Shown here piece after piece: positions 12,140 to 21,883 of a stretch of DNA of 64,000 bases (the first letter of the stretch is position 1; the number at the start of each line of letters is the position of its first letter). Source of the stretch: Variovorax paradoxus (GTDB taxonomy: Bacteria; Pseudomonadota; Gammaproteobacteria; Burkholderiales; Burkholderiaceae_C). The notes under the pieces were generated by a model that saw only the letters and a program-made list of their open reading frames with translations, made no database searches and had not been told where the DNA came from. The position numbers and the translations under genes are program-made. Location: positions 5,211,001-5,275,000 of the forward strand of contig NZ_CP045644.1 in the NCBI RefSeq assembly GCF_009498455.1, in the 5' to 3' direction.

Positions 12140-12486
12140 TGGCCGACAGCCGCATCGAGGTCACGCTGAGCTGTTCGCCGGCGGCGCGCGAGGTGTTCGA
12201 GCAGGTCCTGCAGCTCGCGCCCGGCACCGCGGTGAGCGAGGCGGTGAAGGCCAGCGACCTCATGCAACGCTTTCCCGATCTGGACTGGCGACACACCATG
12301 ACGCCCGGTGTCTGGGGCCGCGCGGTAACGTGGGATCAGCCGCTGAAGGACGGTGACCGCATCGAGCTGTGCCGTCCGCTCACGGTCGATCCGAAGGTGG
12401 CGCGGCGTGAACGCTTTCAGCGGCAGGGTGCGCGTGGCACAGGGCTGTTCGCGAACAAGCGCAAGGGCGGCAAGGACGGCTATTGA
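12139..12486 (+). CDS. rnfH: RnfH-family beta-grasp protein
   Basis: 115-residue ubiquitin-like (beta-grasp) protein of the RnfH/UPF0125 family. IEVTLSCSPAAREVFEQVLQL opens the fold, GVWGRAVTWDQPLKDGDRIEL is the conserved core, and YRPLTxDPKxARRxRF-like CRPLTVDPKVARRERF is the signature. Its molecular role is not established. The start overlaps the ratA stop by one base. Confidence 0.92.
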   Translation: MADSRIEVTLSCSPAAREVFEQVLQLAPGTAVSEAVKASDLMQRFPDLDWRHTMTPGVWGRAVTWDQPLKDGDRIELCRPLTVDPKVARRERFQRQGARGTGLFANKRKGGKDGY

Positions 12487-12504
12487 GCCATTGCCGGCGC
12501 CGGC

Positions 12505-13020
12505 TTACTTGCAGTCGCTGTCGATGACCGACTGAACCCGCTTCTGCTCGGCTGCGCGCGCAGCGTCGTCCATGATTTCGCGCTCGCCCTTGGCGTTGAC
12601 CTTGGCAAGGCGGATGCCACTGTCGATCGTGGCCTTGCCCTCGCGTGCGCGGGCACAGCTCTCGGCCTTGGCCTTGGCGACCTTTGCCGTTTCGGCGGCT
12701 TCCTTGGCCTTCTGCTCGGCTTCGGCCTTCTTGGTCTTTTCTTCGAGATCCTTGTCCACGCCCGTGGGCTTGGGCGCTGCGGCCTTGGGGGCCGCGGCTG
12801 CGTCGCTGCTTCCCTCAGGCGCCGGCGTGACCGGAGCGGGCGCCCGGGCCGACGGCGAAGGGCCGGCGCGGCGCAGGATGTTTTTCTCGGGGATGTCGGT
12901 GGGCGGCGGCTGGTCGCTGAAGACCTTCTTGCCGCTGTTGTCGACCCATTGCCATTGCGCGCTCGCCGAGAGCGGCAGCGCGCACGCGCAACCCAATACC
13001 AGCCAATGCAGGAAATTCAT
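12505..13020 (-). CDS. DUF4124-domain exported protein
   Basis: 171 residues. A signal peptide ([19 protein letters not shown]) is followed by the short DUF4124 module [23 protein letters not shown], common in betaproteobacterial periplasmic proteins. Next are a Pro/Ala spacer and a charged helical stretch rich in [16 protein letters not shown], probably a coiled coil. The function is unknown. It converges with rnfH; the 18-base gap contains the palindrome GCCGGCGCCGGC. Confidence 0.8.
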   Translation of the reverse strand: MNFLHWLVLGCACALPLSASAQWQWVDNSGKKVFSDQPPPTDIPEKNILRRAGPSPSARAPAPVTPAPEGSSDAAAAPKAAAPKPTGVDKDLEEKTKKAEAEQKAKEAAETAKVAKAKAESCARAREGKATIDSGIRLAKVNAKGEREIMDDAARAAEQKRVQSVIDSDCK

Positions 13021-13121
13021 GCGCGGAGTTTAGCTGCGCCTTACGTTTGGCAACATCCGTAGTCGGCGGTTTTGCAACGGTCAGAAAAAACCCGTGCCGG
13101 CGAAGCGGGCGGAGCCCTCGT

Positions 13122-13127
13122 TACAAT
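13122..13127 (+). promoter_or_regulatory. Candidate -10 box for guaB
   Basis: TACAAT lies 21 bases before the guaB ATG. A consensus -35 is not evident. GGAG at 13137-13140 with an 8-base spacing serves as the ribosome binding site and fixes the guaB start at 13149. Confidence 0.3.
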
Positions 13128-13148
13128 CCGTCTTTTGGAGCCTCACCC

Positions 13149-14618
13149 ATGCGCCTTCTAGGCAAAGCGCTCACCTTCGACGACGTGTTGTTGGTGCCAG
13201 CATTCTCCCAAGTCCTGCCCAAGGACACGTCCCTCGCCACCAAGTTCTCCCGCAACATCACGTTGAACCTGCCGCTCGTCTCTGCGGCCATGGACACCGT
13301 GACCGAAGCCCGCCTCGCGATCGCCATCGCGCAGGAAGGCGGCATCGGGATCGTGCACAAGAACCTCACCGCGCAACAGCAGGCCGCCGAAGTGGCCCGC
13401 GTGAAGCGCTATGAGTCGGGTGTTCTGCGAGACCCGGTGGTGATCACGCCGACGCACTCCGTGCGCCAGGTGATGGCACTGTCCGACCAGCTCGGCATCT
13501 CGGGTTTCCCGGTGATCGACGCCGGCAAGGTCGTCGGCATCGTCACGGGGCGCGACCTGCGCTTCGAAAACCGCTACGACGTGCCCGTCAGCGAAATCAT
13601 GACGCAGCGCGACCGGCTCATCACCGTGCCTGACGGCACCACGCTGGCCGAAGCCAAGGCGCTGCTGAACAAGCACAAACTCGAGCGCCTGCTCGTCATC
13701 AACAGCGACTGGGAGCTCAAGGGCCTCATCACTGTCAAGGACATCACCAAGCAGACCAGCTTCCCCAACGCCGCACGCGACGCCAGTGGCCGCCTGCGCG
13801 TGGGCGCGGCGGTCGGCGTGGGTGACGGCACCGAAGAGCGCGTCGAAGCCCTCGTGAAGGCCGGCGTCGACGCCATCGTGGTCGACACCGCGCACGGCCA
13901 CAGCGCCGGCGTGATCGAGCGCGTGCGCTGGGTCAAGAAGAACTACCCGCAGGTCGACGTCATCGGCGGCAACATCGCCACCGGCGACGCGGCGCGTGCG
14001 CTGGCCGACGTCGGCGCCGACGCGGTCAAGGTCGGCATCGGCCCGGGCTCCATCTGTACCACCCGCATCGTGGCCGGCGTGGGCGTGCCGCAGATCATGG
14101 CGGTCGACAGCGTCGCCACCGCACTGCACGGCACGGGCATTCCGCTGATCTCCGACGGCGGCGTGCGCTACTCGGGCGACATCGCCAAGGCGATTGCCGC
14201 CGGTGCCAGCACCGTCATGATGGGCAGCATGTTCGCCGGCACCGAAGAGGCACCGGGCGAAATCGTGCTGTACCAGGGCCGCAGCTACAAGAGCTACCGC
14301 GGCATGGGCTCCATCGGTGCGATGCAACAGGGCAGTGCCGACCGGTACTTCCAGGAATCGACCACCGGCAACCCCAACACCGACAAGCTCGTGCCCGAAG
14401 GCATCGAAGGCCGCGTGCCCTACAAGGGCTCGATCGTCTCCATCGTCTACCAGATGGCCGGCGGCGTGCGTGCCAGCATGGGCTACTGCGGCTGCGCGAC
14501 CATCGAGGACATGCAGAACAAGGCCGAGTTCGTCGAGATCACCACGGCCGGCATCCGTGAGAGCCACGTCCATGACGTGCAGATCACCAAGGAAGCGCCG
14601 AACTACCGCGCAGAGTAA
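13149..14618 (+). CDS. guaB: Inosine-5'-monophosphate dehydrogenase
   Basis: Oxidises IMP to XMP with NAD, the first committed step to GMP. ATG 13149 gives [17 protein letters not shown] and 489 residues, the usual length. The TIM barrel is interrupted by two CBS domains (about residues 92-205: [20 protein letters not shown] and [17 protein letters not shown]). The catalytic loop [18 protein letters not shown] carries Cys303; the flap motif is MGSMGAM-like [18 protein letters not shown]. guaA lies 858 bases downstream, separated by a toxin-antitoxin module and a repeat. Confidence 0.98.
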   Translation: MRLLGKALTFDDVLLVPAFSQVLPKDTSLATKFSRNITLNLPLVSAAMDTVTEARLAIAIAQEGGIGIVHKNLTAQQQAAEVARVKRYESGVLRDPVVITPTHSVRQVMALSDQLGISGFPVIDAGKVVGIVTGRDLRFENRYDVPVSEIMTQRDRLITVPDGTTLAEAKALLNKHKLERLLVINSDWELKGLITVKDITKQTSFPNAARDASGRLRVGAAVGVGDGTEERVEALVKAGVDAIVVDTAHGHSAGVIERVRWVKKNYPQVDVIGGNIATGDAARALADVGADAVKVGIGPGSICTTRIVAGVGVPQIMAVDSVATALHGTGIPLISDGGVRYSGDIAKAIAAGASTVMMGSMFAGTEEAPGEIVLYQGRSYKSYRGMGSIGAMQQGSADRYFQESTTGNPNTDKLVPEGIEGRVPYKGSIVSIVYQMAGGVRASMGYCGCATIEDMQNKAEFVEITTAGIRESHVHDVQITKEAPNYRAE

Positions 14619-14620
14619 TG

Positions 14621-14703
14621 TGGCCCCCACGCGCCCCCACTGCGTGTGGGGCGCTGCCCCCCAAGGGGGCCGCAGGCCGCCTTGGGGCGGCCCGGCGCCG
14701 GCC
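14621..14703. repeat. GC-rich dispersed palindromic repeat after guaB
   Basis: An 83-base C/G-run segment made of adjacent short palindromes: CCCCCAAGGGGG, GGCCGCAGGCC and a GCCTTGGGGC block. It begins directly after the guaB stop and could act as its terminator, although no U-run follows. Its composition is like that of the segments at 27861-27961 and 36303-36359 but not identical. Confidence 0.55.
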
Positions 14704-14713
14704 TTAACCCCAA

Positions 14714-14785
14714 TCTGGCCAGACCTTGAAAGTCAGGCCAGACTCGGTTTAGAATTTGGGCCAGATTCAAAATTTCTGGCCCAAA
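14714..14785 (+). promoter_or_regulatory. Promoter and operator array of the Phd/PIN toxin-antitoxin operon
   Basis: TTGAAA (14726-14731), an 18-base spacer and TAGAAT (14750-14755) form a good sigma-70 promoter. The half-site TCTGGCC / GGCCAGA occurs five times: as the palindrome TCTGGCCAGA (14714-14723), once in the promoter spacer (14736-14742), and as a perfect 11-base inverted repeat TTTGGGCCAGA / TCTGGCCCAAA (14755-14765, 14775-14785) with a 9-base spacer that reaches the antitoxin start codon. This layout fits autorepression by the antitoxin. Confidence 0.75.
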
Positions 14786-15033
14786 TGCAATCCATCGGTA
14801 TCGCTGAAGCCAAGAACAACTTCTCGGCCCTGATCGACTCGGTCGAAAAGGGCGAAGAGGTTCGCATTACCCGCCACGGCAAGGAAGTCGTGCGCATGCT
14901 GCCGGTGCGCCGCAAGCCCGTCATCACCGACGAGCAGATCGCCCGCGAGCTCGGGCAGATCGACGCGCTGCACGCCACCATCCAGCCCGGCCCCACGACC
15001 CGCGAGCTCCTGAACCAAGGACGCCAGCCATGA
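14785..15033 (+). CDS. Phd/YefM-family antitoxin
   Basis: 82 residues. The N-terminal DNA-binding Phd/YefM fold is clear: [20 protein letters not shown] followed by [19 protein letters not shown]. The C-terminal half, rich in charged residues ([16 protein letters not shown]), should wrap the toxin. The ATG is the last base of the operator inverted repeat, so the leader is short and no Shine-Dalgarno sequence is visible. Its stop overlaps the toxin start by 4 bases. Confidence 0.93.
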   Translation: MQSIGIAEAKNNFSALIDSVEKGEEVRITRHGKEVVRMLPVRRKPVITDEQIARELGQIDALHATIQPGPTTRELLNQGRQP

Positions 15034-15464
15034 CCGCTTTCGTCATGGACGCCTCGGTCACCGCCGCCTGGCTGCTGCCCGACCAGGCCAGCGAACACAC
15101 CCGCAGGCTCTACGCCGCCATCCGCCGCGACGAGGTCGAGCCGCAGGCGCCCAATGCCTGGCAATGGGAGTGCGCCAACATCCTCGCCAACGGCGTGCGC
15201 AGCGGCCGCATCCCGGCGTCGGCCGTCGAAGGCCTGTGGAGCGTGCTCGACGCCATCCGCCATCGCGTGGAGCTGCACGACCTCGCGCCGGCCCAGCACA
15301 AGGCCGTGCTCGCCGTCGCCATCGACGCGGGCGTCTCGCTCTACGATGCGGGCTATCTCTGGCTCGCCAAGTCGCTCAATCTTCCGCTCGCCACCTTCGA
15401 CGAGCACCTCATCCAGGCGGCGCCGCAAGCGGGCGTCAAGCTGTTCGACATTTCAACGCTCTGA
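15030..15464 (+). CDS. PIN-domain ribonuclease toxin (VapC type)
   Basis: 144 residues. The acidic residues of a PIN nuclease centre are in place: Asp7 (FVMDAS), Glu47 (WQWECANIL), Asp106 ([11 protein letters not shown]) and Asp124 (ATFDEHLI). VapC enzymes cleave tRNA or rRNA; the target here is unknown. Start ATG 15030 overlaps the antitoxin stop. The pair separates guaB from guaA, and guaA begins 11 bases after the toxin stop, so guaA may be partly read from the toxin-antitoxin promoter. Confidence 0.92.
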   Translation: MTAFVMDASVTAAWLLPDQASEHTRRLYAAIRRDEVEPQAPNAWQWECANILANGVRSGRIPASAVEGLWSVLDAIRHRVELHDLAPAQHKAVLAVAIDAGVSLYDAGYLWLAKSLNLPLATFDEHLIQAAPQAGVKLFDISTL

Positions 15465-15475
15465 GTCCTTTCGCC

Positions 15476-17092
15476 ATGCAACACGACAAGATCCTCATCC
15501 TCGACTTCGGCTCGCAAGTCACCCAGCTCATCGCACGCCGCGTGCGCGAAGCGCATGTGCTCAGCGAAGTGCATCCCTGCGACGTCACCGACGAATGGGT
15601 GCGCGAGTACGCGGCGGACGGCCACCTCAAGGGCGTGATTCTTTCGGGCAGCCACGCCAGCGTGTACGAAGAGACCACCGACAAGTGCCCGCAAGCCGTG
15701 TTCGACCTCGGCATTCCGGTGCTTGGCATCTGCTACGGCATGCAGACCATGGCGCACCAGCTCGGCGGCAAGGTCGAGGGCGGCCACAAGCGCGAGTTCG
15801 GCTTCGCGGCCGTGCGCGCCCATGGCCACACCGCGCTGCTGAAGGACATCGCCGACTTCACCACGCCTGAAGGCCACGGCATGCTCAACGTGTGGATGAG
15901 CCACGGCGACAAGGTCACCGAGCTGCCGCCCGGCTTCAAGCTCATGGCCAGCACCGACAGCTGCCCCATCGCCGGCATGGCCGACGAGGCGCGCCGCTAC
16001 TACGCGCTGCAGTTCCACCCCGAAGTCACCCACACCGTGCAGGGCAAGGCCATCATCGACCGCTTCGTGCTCGGCATCTGCGAAGCCAAGCCCGACTGGG
16101 TCATGCGCGATCACATCGCCGAAGCCGTGCAGAAGATCCGCGAGCAGGTGGGCGACGAAGAAGTCATCCTCGGCCTGTCGGGCGGTGTTGATTCGAGCGT
16201 GGCGGCCGCGCTCATTCACCGCGCCATCGGCGACCAGCTGACCTGCGTGTTCGTCGACCACGGCCTGTTGCGCCTGAATGAAGGCGACATGGTCATGGAG
16301 ATGTTCGAAGGCAAGCTGCACGCGAAGGTCATTCGCGTCGATGCCAGCGATCTGTTCCTCGGCAAGCTCGCCGGCGTGAGCGACCCCGAAGCCAAGCGCA
16401 AGATCATCGGCGGCGAGTTCGTTACCGTGTTCAAGCAGGAGGCCGCCAAGCTCAAGGCCGGCGACGGCGGCCACAAGGGCGCCACGTTCCTCGCGCAAGG
16501 CACGATCTACCCCGACGTCATCGAATCGGGCGGCGCCAAGAGCAAGAAGGCCGTCACCATCAAGAGCCACCACAACGTGGGCGGCCTGCCCGAACAGCTC
16601 GGCCTCAAGCTGCTCGAACCGCTGCGCGACCTGTTCAAGGACGAAGTGCGCGAGCTCGGCGTGGCCCTCGGGCTGCCGCCCGAGATGGTGTACCGCCATC
16701 CGTTCCCCGGCCCCGGCCTGGGCGTTCGCATCCTGGGCGAAGTGAAGAAGGAATACGCCGACCTCCTGCGCCGCGCCGACGCGATCTTCATCGAGGAGCT
16801 GCGCAACTTCAAGGACGAAACCGGCAAGAGCTGGTACGACCTCACGAGCCAGGCCTTCACCGTGTTCCTGCCCGTGAAGAGCGTGGGCGTGATGGGCGAC
16901 GGCCGCACCTACGACTACGTCGTCGCACTGCGCGCCGTGCAGACCAGCGACTTCATGACCGCCGACTGGGCCGAACTGCCGTACGCGCTGCTCAAGAAGG
17001 TGTCGGGCCGCATCATCAACGAGGTGCGCGGCATCAACCGCGTGACCTACGACGTGTCGAGCAAGCCGCCGGCGACGATCGAGTGGGAGTGA
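15476..17092 (+). CDS. guaA: GMP synthase (glutamine-hydrolysing)
   Basis: Converts XMP to GMP with ATP and glutamine. ATG 15476 gives [20 protein letters not shown] and 538 residues. The class I amidotransferase half has nucleophile Cys86 in GICYGMQ and the His/Glu pair in [10 protein letters not shown]. The PP-loop ATP pyrophosphatase motif LSGGVDSS is at 234-241. The C-terminal dimerisation domain ends [17 protein letters not shown]. The reading frame extends upstream into the toxin gene, but those codons are not part of the family. Confidence 0.98.
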   Translation: MQHDKILILDFGSQVTQLIARRVREAHVLSEVHPCDVTDEWVREYAADGHLKGVILSGSHASVYEETTDKCPQAVFDLGIPVLGICYGMQTMAHQLGGKVEGGHKREFGFAAVRAHGHTALLKDIADFTTPEGHGMLNVWMSHGDKVTELPPGFKLMASTDSCPIAGMADEARRYYALQFHPEVTHTVQGKAIIDRFVLGICEAKPDWVMRDHIAEAVQKIREQVGDEEVILGLSGGVDSSVAAALIHRAIGDQLTCVFVDHGLLRLNEGDMVMEMFEGKLHAKVIRVDASDLFLGKLAGVSDPEAKRKIIGGEFVTVFKQEAAKLKAGDGGHKGATFLAQGTIYPDVIESGGAKSKKAVTIKSHHNVGGLPEQLGLKLLEPLRDLFKDEVRELGVALGLPPEMVYRHPFPGPGLGVRILGEVKKEYADLLRRADAIFIEELRNFKDETGKSWYDLTSQAFTVFLPVKSVGVMGDGRTYDYVVALRAVQTSDFMTADWAELPYALLKKVSGRIINEVRGINRVTYDVSSKPPATIEWE

Positions 17093-17100
17093 ACTCCTGA

Positions 17101-17136
17101 AAAGAAGAAAGGCGCCGCAAGGCGCCTTTCTTCTTT
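17101..17136. terminator. Bidirectional intrinsic terminator between guaA and the OMP gene
   Basis: Perfect 16-base-pair stem (17101-17116 with 17121-17136) and a GCAA loop. The A-rich 5' arm and T-rich 3' arm give a U tract on both strands. It lies 8 bases past guaA and 17 bases past the convergent gene at 17154. Confidence 0.92.
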
Positions 17137-17153
17137 GGCGGGTGACCCGTCGA

Positions 17154-17765
17154 TCAGAAGCTCGCCTTCAACCCCACCGTGAACATCCCGCCCTTCGCCT
17201 GCTTCGACAGCTTGCCGAAGTAGTCGTAGTCCGCCGTGATCGCGAGGTTCTGCGTCATGCGGTACTCGGCGCCGACACCGACCATCAGGCCCGTGCTGGT
17301 GCCCGAGAGGCGCTGGTTGGCCGGGGCCCAGTTGCTGTCGCCGGAGATGCGTCCGCGTGCCACGCCGAGGCGGCCGTTGACGGCGAAGGCGTCGCCCAGC
17401 GGCATGCGGGCGGTGGCGGCCGCGTAGAAGACCTGGCCGGTGCCGGTCTGCAGTTTGGAGCCACCGTAGTTCGAACTCCACTGGCTCACGCGGCCGAGGC
17501 GGGCGTAGCCGGCTTCCACGCCGAAGTGTTCGGTCAGGCGGTAGCCGCCGTACAGCTTGTAGGCGGTGCCGCTCTTGTTGGCCTTCTGGCCGCCCCATGG
17601 CACGGGCACGTGGTTCTTCGAGGACGACAGGCTGTAGCTGGAGCGGCCGATGGCGCCGCCGACATACAGCCCGGTGTCCTTGTCGAGACCGGCGGCTTGG
17701 GCGCCGATGGCGGCGGTGCCGAGGCAGAGGGCTGCGAGTGCGAGGCGGGCTTGCGTTTTCGTCAA
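17154..17765 (-). CDS. Outer-membrane beta-barrel protein (OmpA-like/porin family)
   Basis: 203 residues. The signal peptide ends GAQAAG near residue 25. The rest alternates polar and hydrophobic residues, as in an eight-stranded barrel: LYVGGAIGRSSYS, YKLYGGYRLTEHFGVEAGYARLG, VNGRLGVARGRIS, LMVGVGAEYRMTQNLAITADYDYFG, ending in FTVGLKASF with the C-terminal Phe needed for barrel assembly. There is no peptidoglycan-binding domain. The natural ligand or role is unknown. Confidence 0.85.
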   Translation of the reverse strand: MTKTQARLALAALCLGTAAIGAQAAGLDKDTGLYVGGAIGRSSYSLSSSKNHVPVPWGGQKANKSGTAYKLYGGYRLTEHFGVEAGYARLGRVSQWSSNYGGSKLQTGTGQVFYAAATARMPLGDAFAVNGRLGVARGRISGDSNWAPANQRLSGTSTGLMVGVGAEYRMTQNLAITADYDYFGKLSKQAKGGMFTVGLKASF

Positions 17766-17913
17766 GATGAAATCCTGTGGGTTGATTGATTGAATGAATG
17801 CGTGGATGAACGGCGTGTCGTTGTTCGCCTTGCCGCCACCGTCCGACGATTCTCAAAAACCAAGCTGAAGACGGGCTTCGCGTTTGCTGAAGGTCTCATG
17901 AAGGGCCCTTGCC

Positions 17914-18558
17914 ATGGGCGATGATCGAGGCATGTCAGCCCAGCTTCTTCTTCCCGGAATCGATCCCCCGCCGCGGCACCTGCCGCGACCGCGCGGCACC
18001 AAGGCACCTCGCAAGGCGCCGCTGCCGCACTCGCTTTTCTTCGCACTGCTCCCCGACACGCAAGACGCCGCGACGATCGCCGCGCTCGGCGAGCGCATGA
18101 ACTCTCAACACGCCCTGAAGGGCACGGTGGTCGAGGCGCAGCGCCTGCATGTCACGCTGTTCGACCTCGGCGACCACGACCAGGTGCCGGCCGACAAGGT
18201 GGCCCAGGCGTCGAGTGCCGCCGCCGCAGTGCGCGTGCCGGCACTCGACGTCGTTTTCGAAAGATCCATGAGTTACGCCAAGGGCGCGCTGGTGCTGTGC
18301 GCCGACGACGAAGCCAACGTCGCGGCGTTGCGGGAATTCAGGCAACGCCTGGGCGAAGCGCTGGCCGATGTCGGCCTGAAGCCCTCGCGCGCGTTCACGC
18401 CGCACATGACCGTCGCCTATGCGCGGCGCAAGCTCGAAAAGCACGCGCTCGAAGCGCCCGCCCGGTGGACCGCCCATTCACTGGTGCTCATCGACAGCCA
18501 CGTGGGCGAGGGCGTGCACGAGGTGCTGGGCCGCTGGCCCGCCGAGGTGGCCGCCTAA
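17914..18558 (+). CDS. 2'-5' RNA ligase / cyclic phosphodiesterase family protein
   Basis: 2H phosphoesterase-superfamily protein of 214 residues with both HxTx motifs: His79 in HVTL and His164 in HMTV, about 85 residues apart as usual. AAGGG at 17901-17905 supports ATG 17914. An ATG at 17932 (MSAQLLLPGIDPPP) matches the common start of relatives and is an alternative. The N-terminal 35 residues are Pro-rich. The substrate is unknown; relatives hydrolyse 2',3'-cyclic phosphates. Confidence 0.88.
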   Translation: MGDDRGMSAQLLLPGIDPPPRHLPRPRGTKAPRKAPLPHSLFFALLPDTQDAATIAALGERMNSQHALKGTVVEAQRLHVTLFDLGDHDQVPADKVAQASSAAAAVRVPALDVVFERSMSYAKGALVLCADDEANVAALREFRQRLGEALADVGLKPSRAFTPHMTVAYARRKLEKHALEAPARWTAHSLVLIDSHVGEGVHEVLGRWPAEVAA

Positions 18559-19475
18559 GCGCCGTCGTCGTCCGCAAAGGTGTCGAACAGCAGCCCGCGC
18601 AGCCACTGGTTGCCCGGGTCGCGGTGCACCTTCGCGTGCCAGAACAGGTTGATCGCGATCTGCGGCAGCGCCACGGGGTGCGGTCGCCACACGAGGCCGA
18701 AGGGCTCGGCGATGCTGCGGGCCAGGCGCTCGGGTACGGTCGCGATCATTTCGCTCGACTGCAGGATGTGGCCGATGGCCACGAAGTGCGGCACCTTGAG
18801 CCGGATGCGGCGCTGGATGCCTTGCGCCGCCATCACGTCGTCGGCCTTGCCATGGCCCGTGCCGGCGGCCTGCACCTGCACGTGGTCGGCCGCGCTGAAG
18901 TCTTTCAGTGACACGCTGCGCTTGCGCGCCAGCGGATGTGTGCCGGAGAACAGGCACACGTAGCGCTGCAGGAACAGCCGGCGCTGGAACACGCCCGACT
19001 TGAGTTGCGGCAGCAGGCCGATGGCAATGTCGACCTGGCCGGCCTCCAGCTCGTCGCGCAGGTTGGTCGCGGTGTTGTTGCGCAGCGTGCTGATGGTCAC
19101 GCCCGGCGCGGCGGCCGAGAGCGTTTCCATGAGCCGCGGCGTGAAGTAGATCTCGCCGATGTCGGTCATCGCGAGCGTGAAGCTGCGCGTGCTCGTGGCG
19201 GGGTCGAACACCACCTGCTGGTTGAGCGCCGTGTGCAGTGCACCCATGGCGTAGGCGACCGGCTCGGCCAGCTGCAGCGCGAAGGGCGTGGGCTCCATGC
19301 CGCGCGCGGTGCGCAGAAAAAGCTCGTCGCCCAGCAGCTTGCGCAGGCGCGCCAGCGCGTTGCTGATGGCGGGCTGCGAGAGGCCCAGCGATGCGGCCAC
19401 GGCCGACACGCGCTTCTCGGCCAGCATGCGGTCGAACACCAGCAGCAGGTTGAGGTCGATGTCCTTGAGTTGCAT
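18555..19475 (-). CDS. LysR-family regulator, NahR/NagR-like, of the oxygenase operon
   Basis: 306 residues. The N-terminal winged helix-turn-helix begins [22 protein letters not shown] and includes [34 protein letters not shown], the typical NahR/NodD-type recognition region. The C-terminal effector domain resembles regulators of aromatic catabolism ([19 protein letters not shown]). It is divergent from the oxygenase operon, with 131 bases between starts, and very likely activates it on binding an aromatic effector. Its 3' end overlaps the end of the RNA-ligase gene by 4 bases. Confidence 0.9.
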   Translation of the reverse strand: MQLKDIDLNLLLVFDRMLAEKRVSAVAASLGLSQPAISNALARLRKLLGDELFLRTARGMEPTPFALQLAEPVAYAMGALHTALNQQVVFDPATSTRSFTLAMTDIGEIYFTPRLMETLSAAAPGVTISTLRNNTATNLRDELEAGQVDIAIGLLPQLKSGVFQRRLFLQRYVCLFSGTHPLARKRSVSLKDFSAADHVQVQAAGTGHGKADDVMAAQGIQRRIRLKVPHFVAIGHILQSSEMIATVPERLARSIAEPFGLVWRPHPVALPQIAINLFWHAKVHRDPGNQWLRGLLFDTFADDDGA

Positions 19476-19486
19476 GGCGCACCTTT

Positions 19487-19532
19487 ATTCACGATGGTGA
19501 TACAGCCGATTCACCAGATTCTATTGGTCAAT
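19487..19532. promoter_or_regulatory. Candidate LysR operator in the divergent intergenic region
   Basis: Two dyads lie side by side. TCAC-GATG-GTGA is at 19489-19500, 14 bases from the LysR start. ATTCACCA (19509-19516) pairs with TGGTCAAT (19525-19532), 7 of 8 bases matching, around an 8-base spacer. The tandem layout, with the recurring element ATTCAC, fits a LysR recognition plus activation site shared by both promoters. Confidence 0.5.
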
Positions 19533-19606
19533 TTTCAGGCGCCGCGCATCATCCGTTCCCAGAGACAAGCCGGGCCTGCCACCGGCGCCAAAAAGAGAGC
19601 CCGACG

Positions 19607-20596
19607 ATGGACCTGCACATTCACCCCCTTGCCCGCACCCTCGAGGTCCGCCCCGGCGCGAACCTGCTCGAGGTGCTGCGCGAGCACCAGGTGCCGGTGT
19701 CGTACAGCTGCATGTCGGGGCGCTGCGGCACCTGCCGCTGCAAGGTGGTGTCGGGCCAGCTGCTCGACGGCGGCCAGAACGCGATCCGGCCCGACGGGCA
19801 GGGCGAGCGCTACGTGCTGGCCTGCCAGAGCACGCTGACCGAAAGCTGCACCATCGAGATTCCCGAGCCCGACGAGGTCGTGGTGCACCCGGCGCGCGTG
19901 CTCAAGGCCACGGTCACGGGCATCGACGTGCTCACGCACGACATCCGCCGCCTGCGCCTCAAGCCCAACAAGCCGCTGGAGTTTTCGCCGGGGCAGTACG
20001 CGCAGCTGCAGTTCGGCCCCGAGCTGGCGCGGCCGTATTCGATGGCCGGGCTGAGCCGCGACGCGGAGCTTGAATTTCATGTGCGCCGCGTGCCGGGTGG
20101 CCGCGTCACCGCCCACATCTTCGAGCAGCTGCGCGTGGGCGACACCGTGCGCGTGAGCGGCCCGCTGGGCACCGCCTATTTGCGCACCAAGCACCGCGGG
20201 CCGATGCTCTGCGCGGCGGGCGGCACGGGGCTCGCACCCATCCTGTCCATCGTGCGCGGCGCGGTCGCCGCGGGGCTGATGCAGCCGATCCATGTCTACC
20301 TCGGCGTGCGTTCCGATGCCGACGTGTACGGCCTGCCCGAGCTGCGCGAGCTGCAGGCGCAGCACCCGGGCCTGAAGGTGCACGTGGTGGTGGTCGCCGG
20401 GCCCGCGCGCGACGGCCAGCGGCTGGGGCTCATCACCGACGCGATCCGCGCCGACCTGCCTGCGGGGCTCGACGGCTGGCGCGCCTACCTCTGCGGCTCG
20501 CCGCCGATGGTGGAGGCTGCGAGCCGGCTGGTGCAGGCGCACGGCCTGGCGCCCGAGCAGACGCATGCCGATGCCTTCTACCTGCAAGGCACCTGA
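19607..20596 (+). CDS. Oxygenase ferredoxin-NAD(P)+ reductase component (NagAa-like)
   Basis: 329-residue electron-transfer flavoprotein. The N-terminal plant-type [2Fe-2S] domain has Cys35, Cys40, Cys43 and Cys73. The FAD-binding domain follows (RPYSMAGLS motif), then the NAD-binding domain ([13 protein letters not shown] and a C-terminal [14 protein letters not shown]). It passes electrons from NAD(P)H to the Rieske ferredoxin encoded at 23720. The order reductase-large-small-...-ferredoxin behind a LysR gene matches nagAa-nagG-nagH-nagAb of naphthalene degraders. Confidence 0.93.
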   Translation: MDLHIHPLARTLEVRPGANLLEVLREHQVPVSYSCMSGRCGTCRCKVVSGQLLDGGQNAIRPDGQGERYVLACQSTLTESCTIEIPEPDEVVVHPARVLKATVTGIDVLTHDIRRLRLKPNKPLEFSPGQYAQLQFGPELARPYSMAGLSRDAELEFHVRRVPGGRVTAHIFEQLRVGDTVRVSGPLGTAYLRTKHRGPMLCAAGGTGLAPILSIVRGAVAAGLMQPIHVYLGVRSDADVYGLPELRELQAQHPGLKVHVVVVAGPARDGQRLGLITDAIRADLPAGLDGWRAYLCGSPPMVEAASRLVQAHGLAPEQTHADAFYLQGT

Positions 20597-20623
20597 AGAA
20601 CAGACACAAGAAAAGGAGACCCG

Positions 20624-21883
20624 ATGACCACGCAAGCCGTCTTCCCCATCGAATTGCGCTGGGAAAGCGATAAGACCAGCCGCATTCCCTTCATGGCCTA
20701 CACCGACGAGGCGCTGCACAAGAAGGAGCTGCAGCGCTTCTTCTACGACAAGCACTGGTGCTACGTCGGCCTGGAGGCCGAGATCCCGAACCCGGGCGAC
20801 TTCAAGCGCACCGCCATCGGCGAGCGCTCGGTCATCCTGTCGCGTGACGAGGCCGGCGCCATCCACGTGTTCGAGAACGTCTGCGCCCACCGCGGCATGC
20901 AGTTCTGCCGCGAGCGCCACGGCAACAAGAAAGAGTTTGTCTGCCCCTACCACCAGTGGAACTACACGCTGAAGGGCGACCTGCAGGGCGTGCCGTTCCG
21001 CCGCGGCGTGAAGCAGGACGGCAAGGTGCACGGCGGCATGCCGGCCGACTTCAAGACCGAGGACCATGGGCTCACCAAGCTCAAGGTGGCCTCGCGCGGC
21101 GGCGTGGTGTTTGCGTCGTTCGACCACGACATCGAGTCGTTCGAGGACTTTCTCGGCCCCGACATCCTTCATTATTTCGACCGCCTGTTCGACGGCCGCA
21201 AGCTCACCATCCTGGGCTACAGCCGCCAGCGCATTCCGGGCAACTGGAAGCTCATGCAGGAGAACATCAAGGACCCGTACCACCCCGGCCTGCTGCACAC
21301 CTGGTTCGTGACCTTCGGGCTCTGGCGCGCCGACAACAAGTCGGAGCTGAAGATGGACGCGCACGGCCGCCACGCCGCGATGATCTCCACGCGCGGCAGC
21401 GCCGGCAAGGCCGCGCAGGTGACGCAGGTCTCGAGCTTCAAGGAGAGCATGCAGCTCAAGGACCCGCGCTTTCTGGACATCGTGCCCGAGCCCTGGTGGG
21501 GCGGGCCGACGGCGGTGATGATGACGCTGTTCCCCAGCTTGATCCTGCAGCAGCAGGTCAACAGCGTGTCGACGCGCCACATCCAGCCCGTGGGCCACGA
21601 CGCCTTCGATTTCGTCTGGACGCACTTCGGCTTCGAAGACGACACGCCTGAGATGACGCAGCGCCGCCTGCGCCAGGCCAACCTGTTCGGCCCCGCGGGC
21701 TTCGTGTCGGCCGACGACGGCGAGGTGATCGAGTTCTCGCAGGAAGGCTTCGAGCAGAAGCCGTTTCACCGCACGCTGGCCGAACTCGGCGGGCGCGAGG
21801 TCGAGAACACCGATCACATGGTGACCGAGACCCTCATCCGCGGCATGTACCGCTACTGGCGCGAGGTCATGGAGGCCGCATGA
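20624..21883 (+). CDS. Aromatic ring-hydroxylating oxygenase, alpha subunit (salicylate 5-hydroxylase NagG-like)
   Basis: 419 residues. The Rieske centre is Cys87-x-His89 and Cys107-x2-His110. The mononuclear iron site is in [13 protein letters not shown], with Asp217 bridging and His220/His225 as ligands. Overall it resembles NagG, which hydroxylates salicylate at C5 to gentisate; from memory the similarity is strong across the whole length, but I could not align it. Substrate assignment is therefore an inference. No gentisate dioxygenase gene is in the window. Confidence 0.9.
   Translation: MTTQAVFPIELRWESDKTSRIPFMAYTDEALHKKELQRFFYDKHWCYVGLEAEIPNPGDFKRTAIGERSVILSRDEAGAIHVFENVCAHRGMQFCRERHGNKKEFVCPYHQWNYTLKGDLQGVPFRRGVKQDGKVHGGMPADFKTEDHGLTKLKVASRGGVVFASFDHDIESFEDFLGPDILHYFDRLFDGRKLTILGYSRQRIPGNWKLMQENIKDPYHPGLLHTWFVTFGLWRADNKSELKMDAHGRHAAMISTRGSAGKAAQVTQVSSFKESMQLKDPRFLDIVPEPWWGGPTAVMMTLFPSLILQQQVNSVSTRHIQPVGHDAFDFVWTHFGFEDDTPEMTQRRLRQANLFGPAGFVSADDGEVIEFSQEGFEQKPFHRTLAELGGREVENTDHMVTETLIRGMYRYWREVMEAA

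Noticed and set aside
13021..13148. Purine or guanidine riboswitch before guaB
   Set aside because: The 128-base leader has no three-way-junction or guanidine-motif pattern that I could recognise, only a possible -10 and a ribosome site.
17154..17765. OmpW or full OmpA identity for the barrel gene
   Set aside because: The barrel-like strands and C-terminal Phe are clear, but OmpW-specific motifs and the OmpA peptidoglycan domain are missing, so only a general barrel call is made.
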